Origin: Thiemannella venezuelensis
GTDB lineage: Bacteria; Actinomycetota; Actinomycetes; Streptosporangiales; Streptosporangiaceae
Direction of reading: 5' to 3'
NCBI RefSeq assembly: GCF_014203605.1
Contig: NZ_JACHJJ010000020.1
Span: 62,001-126,000, forward strand
DNA length: 64,000 nucleotides
Part shown: one piece after another, positions 35,746-44,700 of the stretch
Layout: each line of letters opens with the position of its first letter
How positions within the stretch are numbered: the stretch's first letter is position 1
Notes under the pieces: model-generated
Seen by the model: only the letters and a program-made list of their open reading frames with translations
Told to the model about the DNA's origin: nothing
Databases searched by the model: none
Program-made: the position numbers and the translations under genes

Positions 35746-38382
35746 GTGCAAGCTCGGGATTCCGCGCCCGGCACTCCTGTGCGGCTTTTCATCGACGACC
35801 TCAGACGGCTCCGCCACGCCGCGGGCAACCCTTCGGCCGACTGGCTCTCGCGCCGATCGGGAATCAAGAAGACCACGGTGGAAACCCTGGTGAGCGGCCA
35901 GCTGAAAAGACTGCCGAGCTGGACCGATCGGGTGGAGCCGCTGCTGCGGGCCTGCCGCGAGAAGGTACGGGCCGAGGGCGGCGATCCCGACACGGCGCTC
36001 GGCACCGTTCGGGTGTGGAAGCAGGCATACGACGACATCCAGAACGAGCGGCCCGCACGTAGCCCGCTGCCGTCCGCAGCCGGGCGGGCCGGGCCCACGC
36101 CGGGTGACGCCCGCGACGTCCCGGGCCCCTCCGTCTGGGGCGGGCACCTACCGGTCAGGGTGCATTTCATGGGACGGGAGGAGGAGTTGCGGCTCCTCCG
36201 CAGGAGGATCACGGAAAGCAGCCACCTGCCGATCGGGATCATCGGTCAGGGCGGGGTGGGCAAGACGCAACTCGCGCTGAAGTACATCCATGAATACGCG
36301 CCGCAATATGACGTCATCTGGTGGATCCGAGCCGAGGAGCCCACCCTGATCAGATCGGCCTTCGCCGCCCTCGCGGGGCAGCTCGGCCTCGACCCGGACG
36401 ACCGCCCGGTCGCGGAGTCCGTCTTCCACAGGCTTCGCGACCCCTCCGCGCCCATCAGATGGCTGCTCGTCTTCGACAACGCCGAGCGGCCGGAGACGCT
36501 CGGCGAGTTCCTGCCTCCCCACGGGGGCCACGTCCTCGTCACCACCAGGAATCCCGAATGGGAACAGGTGGGGGTCCCCCTCCGGCTCGATACGTTCGGC
36601 AGGGATGACAGTGTCGCGCTTCTCCAGCGGCGGGTGCCGAGGATGTCCGCCGAGGAAGCGGACACGGTCGCGGACGAGCTCGATGATCTCCCGCTGGCCA
36701 TCGTCCAGGCGGCAGCGTTCATGGCGGAGACGGGAACCCCTCCGGACGAATACGTGGCGCTGGTTCGCGGCCGCACAGCCGCAACTCTGCAGCAGGGGCA
36801 GCCCACGGACTATCCCCTCTCCCTCGCCTCGGCGTGGAACCTCGCCCTCGAACGGCTGGCCGCCGATCTTCCGAACGCGCTCCAACTACTCTTCCGGTGC
36901 GCGTTCTTCGGTCCGGAGTCCATTCCGCGGCGGCTCCTCACCGAAGGCGACCTGCCGCTGCCCGGCGAATCCGCGGACGTCTTCCGCGATCCGATCCTGC
37001 TGGGCCGTGCGATCAGGGAACTCCAGCGTTTCGGCCTCATGCGCATGGACAGCGGGAGTGCGACCTACCAGGTCCACCGCCTGCTGCAGTCGATGCTGCG
37101 GCAGCAGATGACCGAAGAGCAGCGAAGCGCCATGAGGCATGACGTCCACCTGCTCGTCGCCGGATCCGAGCGGGGAAGCCCGGAGGACCCGGCGTCATGG
37201 CCCCGCTATGCCCAGTTGGTCGGCCACGCCGAGGCATCGTCTCTCGTCGAGTGCCGTCAGTCCGCCGTCGGGGAGTTCGTCACCGACCTGGTGCGCTATC
37301 TCCGGGCGGTGGGAGACGGCCAGAGCGCGGAGCACTACACGAGGGTGGCGCCGGAGGGAGCGGTGCGTGAACCGGCCGACTCCGTATCGGGCCGGGCTCC
37401 CTCCAGCGTGGGGAACACGCCCTCGGCGCCATCGGGCATCCCATGGGGAAAGGGCGCCGGTGACACCGACTGGCGCAGACTCATCGACCAGCTGAGGCGC
37501 GGGGACTGCGTCCCGGTGATCGGCAGCAAGGCGTCCGGCGGCGAGAACTCCATCATCGACAAGCTGGTCCGGGACTGGGCCGACCGCTTCTCGTATCCGT
37601 TCGACGATCCGTGGAACATGGCTCGGGTGGTCGGCTACGCCGCGACGGTGCACGGCGGCCCCGAGACGGTGAAAGCGCTGTTCGCCGCCGAGTACCAGAG
37701 CCGCCGGAAGCAACTCGCCGACGACACACCGGGAGTACTCGACGAATTGGCGAGGTTCCCGGTCTCCGGATATGTGACGACCTCCTTCAGCGACCGTTTG
37801 TTCCAGAGTCTGCTGTACGAAGGGAGAAACCCCTCCCGGAGTTCACCCGCCTGGTGGTCGGAGGAATCCTCACCGAAACCGGAAGGCCTCTCCGAACCAA
37901 CGGCGGAGAGGCCGCTCGTCTACCACCTCAACGGATTCTTCTCCAACCCGTCATCCCTCGTGCTGACCGAAAAAGAACGCAGGTCGCGCAGCAGATTCGT
38001 CCACGGACACCCCTATGATTCCGGCCCGTTCCCCCTCAGCGTTCTCCACATGCTGACCACCCGCCCCCTGCTGATCGTCGGATACGCTCCCGACTCGATC
38101 GAGTTCGAATCGCTGATGAGTTTTATCGAGCAGATCATCACCAGATCCAACAGAAGGCGTCATTACATGGTGCTGAGCGACGTCTCGACCGCGGATTCCA
38201 CGGAGGCGACGATTTCCGCCGCCCTCTTCTATTACCGTGAGCAGTTCCGTGAATGGAATCCGGCCATCTTCTGGGGGGTGCCGGATGCGTTCACGAGAGA
38301 GTTGCTCCTCCGCATGGGTGAATCCGAGTGGATATCCACGTCACCGCGCCGCGGCCCCGCGAGGGTTCCTGGCGGGGAATGA
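35746..38382 (+). CDS. HTH-NB-ARC-SIR2 fusion, NLR-like candidate defence protein
   Basis: An 878-residue three-part protein. Residues 10-75 form an XRE-like helix-turn-helix (FIDDLRRLRHAAGNPSADW, SGIKKTTVETLVSGQ). Residues 140-470 form an NB-ARC ATPase with P-loop GQGGVGKTQ (167-175), YDVIWWIRAEEP, Walker B RWLLVFDNAE and a winged helix (CAFFGPESIPRRLL). This part is clearly related to the FxsT-like neighbour. Residues 575-860 form a SIR2-like domain: GDCVPVIGS, YVTTSFSDRLFQ, YHLNGFFSNPSSLVLT and LLIVGYAPDSIEF. SIR2 domains in phage defence destroy NAD. The GTG at 35746 has GGAGAGG upstream; a TTG at 35689 has none. A TATGAT at 35684-35689 could be its -10. The TPR sensor of the paralogue is replaced by the effector. 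Confidence 0.82.
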   Translation: MQARDSAPGTPVRLFIDDLRRLRHAAGNPSADWLSRRSGIKKTTVETLVSGQLKRLPSWTDRVEPLLRACREKVRAEGGDPDTALGTVRVWKQAYDDIQNERPARSPLPSAAGRAGPTPGDARDVPGPSVWGGHLPVRVHFMGREEELRLLRRRITESSHLPIGIIGQGGVGKTQLALKYIHEYAPQYDVIWWIRAEEPTLIRSAFAALAGQLGLDPDDRPVAESVFHRLRDPSAPIRWLLVFDNAERPETLGEFLPPHGGHVLVTTRNPEWEQVGVPLRLDTFGRDDSVALLQRRVPRMSAEEADTVADELDDLPLAIVQAAAFMAETGTPPDEYVALVRGRTAATLQQGQPTDYPLSLASAWNLALERLAADLPNALQLLFRCAFFGPESIPRRLLTEGDLPLPGESADVFRDPILLGRAIRELQRFGLMRMDSGSATYQVHRLLQSMLRQQMTEEQRSAMRHDVHLLVAGSERGSPEDPASWPRYAQLVGHAEASSLVECRQSAVGEFVTDLVRYLRAVGDGQSAEHYTRVAPEGAVREPADSVSGRAPSSVGNTPSAPSGIPWGKGAGDTDWRRLIDQLRRGDCVPVIGSKASGGENSIIDKLVRDWADRFSYPFDDPWNMARVVGYAATVHGGPETVKALFAAEYQSRRKQLADDTPGVLDELARFPVSGYVTTSFSDRLFQSLLYEGRNPSRSSPAWWSEESSPKPEGLSEPTAERPLVYHLNGFFSNPSSLVLTEKERRSRSRFVHGHPYDSGPFPLSVLHMLTTRPLLIVGYAPDSIEFESLMSFIEQIITRSNRRRHYMVLSDVSTADSTEATISAALFYYREQFREWNPAIFWGVPDAFTRELLLRMGESEWISTSPRRGPARVPGGE

Positions 38383-38392
38383 GGCGGATATC

Positions 38393-40375
38393 GTGACGCA
38401 GGAGGCGGGGAAGGCGGCCCAGCCCTATGTCGGGCTGCGTTCCTACGAGGAGAATGAGGGCAGGCTCTTCTTCGGGCGCGAACGGGAGTCCCGCGACGTC
38501 GCCGCCCTCTGGGAGGCCAGTGGGCTCACCGTGCTGTACGGGGCCTCAGGCGTGGGAAAGACCTCGATGCTCCGTGCGGGCGTCCTGCCCCGCATCGAGG
38601 CCGAGCGCGCCGACGTCCTGCCCATCGCCCGCGCGTCACTGCACAGGATCGCCGCGTTCCCGCCGGCGCCTCACGTCAACCACCACGTCCTGTCCCTGCT
38701 CTCGGCCTGGTCCCCGGAGCAGCCCCTGCCGGCTCTCGCTGGGCTGACGGTCTCGGAGTTTCTGGCGCAACGCCCCGTGCGCGTCGACCGGTACGGCGAC
38801 CCGGTTCCGGTCCTGGCCGCCATCGACCAGGCCGAGGAATTGCTCAGCGGCCCGATCCACCGGGGGGACGAACGGAACGAGCTGATGGCGCAGTTGGCTC
38901 GGGCGATGGAGGATCACGACGGGCTCCACCTGCTCCTGTCTCTGCGCCAGGAGCACCTGGCAGCCGTCCTGCCGTACGAGCAGCCTCTCGGTCACGGTTC
39001 GAACGCGAGATTCCACCTACGTCCTCTCACCCGCGCCGCCGCGCTCGACGCCGCGGTGAAGCCGCTGGAGCACACCGGCCGCTTCTTCGCGCCGGACGCG
39101 GCCGAACTGCTCGTCGACGATCTGCGCACCGTCACGATCGTCGACGACGAGGGGCGGACGACCATGCTGGAGCTGGACGTGGTCGAACCCGTCCAGCTCC
39201 AGGTCGTCTGCTCCGCGCTGTGGGAGTCGCTGCCGGCGGAGCTGACCGAGATCACCGTGGACCACGTGAACCTGCACGCCGACGTCGACCGGTTCCTGAC
39301 CGGTTTCTGCAAACGCGTCCTCACCCGGGTCGCAGCCGAGCAGAACGTTCCCGTGACCGAGATCCAGTACTGGCTGCGCAACTCCTTCGTGACCGAGCAC
39401 GGCACGCGCAGCACCGTCTACGAGGGCCTCCAGGAGACGGGCGGCATGCCGAACGCCGTCGCCAGAGCGCTGGAGGACCGCCATCTCCTCAAGGCGGAGC
39501 ACCGGCTGGGCATCCGCTGGTACGAACTGCAGCACGACCGACTGATCACCGCCGTACGCCGGCCGGAACGCCCCGCCGCCTATCTGGTGGACGCGCGGGC
39601 GGCGCTGGCCCGGAAGAAGTGGGAGACGGCGCGCAGGCTCGCCGACGAGGCGACGCGCGCGGCGGAGTTCGACGAGGTGTGGGTGCGGGCCGAGGCACAG
39701 GAGATTCTGGGAGAGGTCGCGGCCGCACGGGGAGAGATCTCGACCGCCAGGAACCTGTTCGAGGAGGCGGCGGGGACGTTCGCGATGCTCCAGCAGTTCG
39801 ACGGGGTGGCCCGGGCGCTGACAGCGGGCGGGCGGCTCTGGCTGGCGCAGGGAGATCATGCCAGGGCGGTCGAGCTGTTGAAGGCGGCTCTCGGGTGGGC
39901 GCCCAACGACCTTTCTGCGCGATTGGTCCTCGGCCAGGCCCTGTGGCACGCCGGACAGCCGCGCGCCGCTCTCGCCTGCCTCAACGGCGCCGTGGCGCTC
40001 GCGGCCCGGCCGCCGGTCGAGGCGCTCGCCCTGCGCGGTGAGATCCACGCGGACCTGGGGGATGCGGTAGAGGCCCTGCGCGATCTGGACCGGGTGCGCG
40101 CGCACCAGCACCCGGGGACGGTGTCCGCCCGGGCACTGGCGCTCGCGCTGGCCGGGCGCTTCGACGCCGCCGAGCAGGAGGTACTCGACGCGGTCGCCGC
40201 CGGATCGGCCAGCGGGCCCGTCCTGCTCCGCGCCGCCCGCGTCCACGTCCTGCTCGGCCGGCAGGCCGGGGCTGCGGGACTGGCCATGCGGGCGATCGAG
40301 GCGCTCGACCCCGCGCTCCCGCCCCATCTGCGCAGGCAGGCCGAGGAACTGTCGCGGTCGGCGCGGGCGGACTGA
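38393..40375 (+). CDS. nSTAND1 ATPase with C-terminal TPR repeats
   Basis: A 660-residue STAND protein. Residues 11-30 (PYVGLRSYEENEGRLFFGRE) are the signature entry of the nSTAND1 family. The P-loop is YGASGVGKTSML (49-60), and the Walker B-like strand is LAAIDQAEELL (141-151). A helical middle part follows, then from about residue 410 TPR-like helix pairs (AARGEISTARNLFEEAAGTF, ARAVELLKAALGWAPNDLSARL). The GTG at 38393 lies ten bases after the SIR2-fusion stop with GAGGCGG upstream, so the two are probably one operon. It carries no obvious effector of its own and may act with the SIR2 protein as sensor or partner. Confidence 0.82.
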   Translation: MTQEAGKAAQPYVGLRSYEENEGRLFFGRERESRDVAALWEASGLTVLYGASGVGKTSMLRAGVLPRIEAERADVLPIARASLHRIAAFPPAPHVNHHVLSLLSAWSPEQPLPALAGLTVSEFLAQRPVRVDRYGDPVPVLAAIDQAEELLSGPIHRGDERNELMAQLARAMEDHDGLHLLLSLRQEHLAAVLPYEQPLGHGSNARFHLRPLTRAAALDAAVKPLEHTGRFFAPDAAELLVDDLRTVTIVDDEGRTTMLELDVVEPVQLQVVCSALWESLPAELTEITVDHVNLHADVDRFLTGFCKRVLTRVAAEQNVPVTEIQYWLRNSFVTEHGTRSTVYEGLQETGGMPNAVARALEDRHLLKAEHRLGIRWYELQHDRLITAVRRPERPAAYLVDARAALARKKWETARRLADEATRAAEFDEVWVRAEAQEILGEVAAARGEISTARNLFEEAAGTFAMLQQFDGVARALTAGGRLWLAQGDHARAVELLKAALGWAPNDLSARLVLGQALWHAGQPRAALACLNGAVALAARPPVEALALRGEIHADLGDAVEALRDLDRVRAHQHPGTVSARALALALAGRFDAAEQEVLDAVAAGSASGPVLLRAARVHVLLGRQAGAAGLAMRAIEALDPALPPHLRRQAEELSRSARAD

Positions 40376-40607
40376 ACGGCCGGCCTCGTCCCTGCGGCGA
40401 AGCAGGGTCCCGCCCAGGCGACGGCCGAGAGTCGGCGCCCCGGCCAGGGCGGGCGAGGCCGGATCCGGTGCGGCGGGAACCCGCACGGCCTTCCGGATTT
40501 CGCGAGATGCCCTGTTTCTCCAGAGACGCCCTGTGCGGGGGGGCCGTCTCCGGAGATGATGCGATCACGACAGCGGGACTACAGCCATGAGAAGCGAGGA
40601 GGCGTCC

Positions 40608-41645
40608 GTGCGTCTGGGATTCAGCATCGGCACCCTGGGACCTGTCGCATCCGGTCCGGACGAGCAGCTGAAGCTGGTCGGAGAGGCCGAGCGGCTGGGG
40701 TACGAGTCGGTCTGGGCCTCCGAGGGGTACGGCGCCGACCCGGCGACGACGCTGGCCTGGCTGGCCGCCGGAACCGAGCGGGTCGAGCTCGGCAGCGGGA
40801 TCATCCAGATCTCCGGCCGCACCGCCGTCGCCACCGCCATGGCCGCGGCGACGATCGACCGGCTGTCCGGGGGCCGGTTCCGGCTGGGTCTGGGCACCTC
40901 CGGCCCGCAGGTGACGGAGGGCTGGCACGGCCGGCGCTACGAGCGCCCGCTGGCCCACCTGCGCGACTACGTCCAGGTGGTGCGGACCGCGCTGGCCCGC
41001 GAGCCCGTGCGCCACACCGGCCCGACCTTGGAACTGCCCCTGCCCGACAGCCGCGGCAAGGCGCTGAGCATGGCCATCGGCCCGGTACGGCAGCCGCTCC
41101 CGATCCACCTGGCGGCCATGGGCCCCAAGGCGATCGCCCTCGCCGGTGAGATCGCCGACGGGTGGCTGCCGATCCACTTCCCGCCCGAGCACGTGGCGGA
41201 GTCCCTCGGCCACCTGCGCACGGGGGCGGCCCTGGCCGGGCGGGACCCGGCGGGGATCGCCGTCTCCCCGATGGTGATGGCGATGGTGGACGACGACGCC
41301 GACTACGCCCGCGACGTGGTCCGTCCGATGCTCGCACTGTATCTGGGCGGCATGGGCAGCCGGGAGGTCAACTTCTACAACCGGCTGGCCCACCGCCTGG
41401 GGTTCGCCGCCGCGGCCGCCCGGGTGCAGGACGCCTACCTCGACGGCGGGATGGGCGAGGCCATGGAGGAGCTGCCCGACGACGTGGTGGACGCGCTGGC
41501 GCTGTGCGGCACCCCGGGGCGGGTGCGCGAGCGCCTGGAGGCCTACCGCGAGGCGGGGGCGACGACCCTGATCGTCGGGCTGAACGCGCCGACGCTGGAC
41601 GACCGCCTGGAGCAGCTCGGCTGGCTGGCCGAACTGAACTCCTGA
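40608..41645 (+). CDS. LLM-class F420-dependent oxidoreductase
   Basis: A 345-residue luciferase-like TIM-barrel enzyme expected to use coenzyme F420. Motifs include LGFSIGTLGP, ESVWASEGYGADP, RVELGSGIIQISGRTAVATAM, SGGRFRLGLGTSGP and a late GEIADGWLPIHF. The GTG at 40608 is taken as the start because GAGGAGG lies just upstream. The ATG at 40587 has no site. It converges with the PKS gene and is separated from it by two hairpins, so it is probably outside the biosynthetic operon, though a tailoring role cannot be excluded. Confidence 0.88.
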   Translation: MRLGFSIGTLGPVASGPDEQLKLVGEAERLGYESVWASEGYGADPATTLAWLAAGTERVELGSGIIQISGRTAVATAMAAATIDRLSGGRFRLGLGTSGPQVTEGWHGRRYERPLAHLRDYVQVVRTALAREPVRHTGPTLELPLPDSRGKALSMAIGPVRQPLPIHLAAMGPKAIALAGEIADGWLPIHFPPEHVAESLGHLRTGAALAGRDPAGIAVSPMVMAMVDDDADYARDVVRPMLALYLGGMGSREVNFYNRLAHRLGFAAAAARVQDAYLDGGMGEAMEELPDDVVDALALCGTPGRVRERLEAYREAGATTLIVGLNAPTLDDRLEQLGWLAELNS

Positions 41646-41650
41646 CGCAC

Positions 41651-41693
41651 CCGCCCCGGGAGGGGCGGCTCACCGGAGCCGGTCGCTCCGGTG
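41651..41693. terminator. two tandem hairpins between convergent genes
   Basis: The first stem is CCGCCCC (41651-41657) / GGGGCGG (41662-41668) with a four-base loop. The second is CACCGGAGC (41671-41679) / GCTCCGGTG (41685-41693) with a five-base loop. Both are perfect. They lie between the oxidoreductase and PKS stops and can serve both strands. They mark the left border of the biosynthetic cluster. Confidence 0.7.
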
Positions 41694-41708
41694 GGCCGTC
41701 CCGCCGGA

Positions 41709-44700
41709 TCAGCCGGGGGTGGTGGTCCGGGGCTGGCGGGCGATGGCGGCCGGAGCCGTCTCCCTCGCGTTCCCCTTCGCCCGCATCTCCTCGACCAGGG
41801 CCGCCATGCCCGTCACCGTCGGGACCTGGAACAGGGTCCGCATGGGGAGCTTCACCCCGGCCTTCTTGCGCAGCAGCGCGATGAGCTGGACCGCGACGAG
41901 CGAGTTGCCGCCGAGTTCGAAGAAGTCGTCCTCCACGCCGACCCGTCCCGCGCCCAGCACCTCGCCCCAGAGCCCGGCCAGCATGCCCTCGGTCTCGTTG
42001 CGGGGCGCGACGTAGCCGTCCGCGCTCCCCCCGCCGCCGTCCGCCGCCAGGTCCAGCTGCTCGGCCACGGTCTCCTGGGTGAGCTCGCGCACGCCCGCCA
42101 CGAACTCCGCCAGGGCGGTCGCGTTGACGACCGTCTGGGGGCCGAGGCCGGCGGCGAGCAGGCGGCGGAAGGCGTCCGCGCCGCCGGCGGGCGAGATGCC
42201 GCGCTGGGCCCCTTCCAGGTCCACGCCCGCTCCGGCCGCCGCGGACTCCTCGGCCACGACGGGCTGCTCCGCCGTCTGCCGGGCGCCCTCCCCGACGGTG
42301 GCGGCGACGGCGCCGGTGTCGACCCGGCGGAGCACGAAGTCGGAGATGTCGACGAGCGCGCGGCCGTCGTCCCCGTAGATCGTCAGATCGACGGAGACGA
42401 TCTCCCCTCCCCCGGTGTCCCGGTGCCTGGCGTGACTCCAGATCCGTGCCTGGAGCGGTGCGTGCACGGTGATCCGGCCGTAGCCCAGCGGCAGGTAGCT
42501 GTGCTCGCCCGCGGCGCTGACGAAGGCGGTGGCCTCGTCGAGCAGGGCCGGGTGGATCCCGAAACGGCCGAGTTCCTCGGCGGCCTCGGGCGCCGCCTCC
42601 AGCCGGGCGAGCTCCTCCTCCTGCCCCAGGTGCACGGCGCGCAGGCTCCGCCAGCGGGGGCCGAAGGCGACGAGGCCGGACGCGGAGGCGAACATGTCCG
42701 CCGCCCCGTCGCGGGAGCCGTACGAGCACCGGTCCCGCAGCTCGGCCAGGTCGGCGGCCTGCTCGTCCGCGGGCACCCACGCCGCGCCGCCTCTGGCGTG
42801 CGACCTGGTCGTCCCGCCGACGACGCTCACCACCTCGAAGTCCACGCCGTCCCCGCCGGGTGAGAACAGCACCCGCAGTTCGGCCGTGGCGCCCTCGGCG
42901 ACCGCCAGCGGCGCCACGAAGGCGACGTCGCGCAGCTCGACGACGTGACCGGGCGCCGGAGCGGGCACGGTCGCCTCGAAGGCGTGGCGGACCGTCTCCA
43001 GGTAGCCGGTGCCGGGCAGCACAGGCTCCCCGGCGACGCGGTGCTCGGCCAGCAGCCAGTGGGTGTCGGGGGAGATCGTCCCGGAGGTCCAGGGCAGCCG
43101 GTCGGCGGAGTCGTGCCGGTGGGTGAGCACGGGGTGGTCCAGCGGGCTGACCCGGTCACCGCGCTGCAGCGCGCGGAAGGCCACCGGCGCGGCGACCTCG
43201 GCGGCCATGCCGACCTCCAGCCAGGCGCCCCAGTTGGCCGAGATCACCCGTCCGGGCCAGGTCTGCGCGTAGGCGTCGAGGAAGTTGTTGGCGGCGCAGT
43301 AGTCGACCTGGCCGAACCCGCCCGCCACCGCGGTCACCGAGGAGCACAGCAGCACGAAGTCCAGGTCGAGGTCTCCGAAGACCTCGCGGAGCGCGACCGT
43401 GCCGGTCAGCTTCGGCGCCATGACCCGCTCGGCCGCCTCGCGCTCCTTGACCTCGGCCATGCCTCCGCCGGGCAGGCCCGCGGCGTGCACGATGCCGTCG
43501 ATCCGGCTGAAGCGCGCCAGCGCCTCCTCGCGGACGCGGCGCAGGCCCTGCGGGTCGGTCACGTCGCAGGCCAGGACGAGCACCTCCGCGCCCGCCTCCT
43601 CCATCCTGCGGACCGCCGCCACCGCGCGGGCGGCGCGGTCCGCGCCGTCGAGCGCGTCCCACCGCTCGCGCGGGGGCAGCCCCGACCTGCCGAGCAGGAC
43701 CAGCCGGGCCCGAACGCGCCGGGCGAGGTCCTCGGCCAGGGTGAGGCCGATCCCGCCGAGGCCGCCGGTGACGAGGTAGACGCCGCCGTCGCGCAGTCCT
43801 TCCGGAGCGCCCTCCCGGCCGGCCGGGGCGGCCACCGGCACGGGCTCGTAGCCGCGTACCCAGCGCCGCCCGGACCGCAGCACCACCGGCGACGGCGGCG
43901 TGCCCTCCGCGGGCGCGTCGAGCGCGGGATCGCGGGCGATCTCGGCCAGCACGGGGCCGAAGTCGTACGGCGCCGCGCCGCCCTCCGCGTCCGGGCCGCC
44001 CGTCCCGGCCTCCAGGTCGATGTGCCGGACCGACAGCCAGGGCGCCTCCAGCGGGACGACCTTGGCGATCCCGGCCACCGTCGCGTGCTCGGGGCGGCGC
44101 AGGTCGGGACCGAGCACGCCCTGCGTGCCCGCGGTCAGCACGTCCAGGTGCACCCCGGACTCCCGTTCCGCCTGGGCGAGCGCCTGCACCAGGGCGAGCA
44201 GGCTGAAGAAGCCGGGATCCTGCGCGGCGAGGACGCCGGCCGCGTCGCGGGCGGGCGCGCCGTCGAGGGCCCAGGCGTGGACGATCCGCTCCGGCACCCC
44301 GGTCTCGGCGACCAGCGCCTCGTAGTCCTCGCGGGAGCCGGGCCGGATCGTGATCCCGCCGTCGGCGGTGCGGCCGTACCGCTCTCCGGGAGAGACGGTC
44401 AGCACCTCCGTCCCGGCCGCGCGCAGCGCCGCCGCCAGCGGGGCGGCGGACGGGCCGGCGAAGACGAGGCAGCGGTCCGGTCCGGGTGCGCCGGAGACGG
44501 GGACGGGCTCCTGCCGCCAGGCGGGGAGGCTGAACCACTCCTCGACGGGGAGTGCGCCGGTACGCGGCGGGACCGGGTAGATCAGCTGCGGGTCGGGCAG
44601 GACCGGCACCCAGTGGTGGGAGCGTTCGAAGGGGTAGGCCGGCAGCGGGACACGCCGCCCCGGCGCGCCGAGGGCTTCGGCGTCGAGCCGGATCCCCGCG

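Noticed and set aside
40608-41645. F420-dependent oxidoreductase as a tailoring gene of the NRPS-PKS cluster
   Set aside because: It is convergent with the PKS and separated by two strong hairpins. Nothing in the sequence ties it to the pathway.
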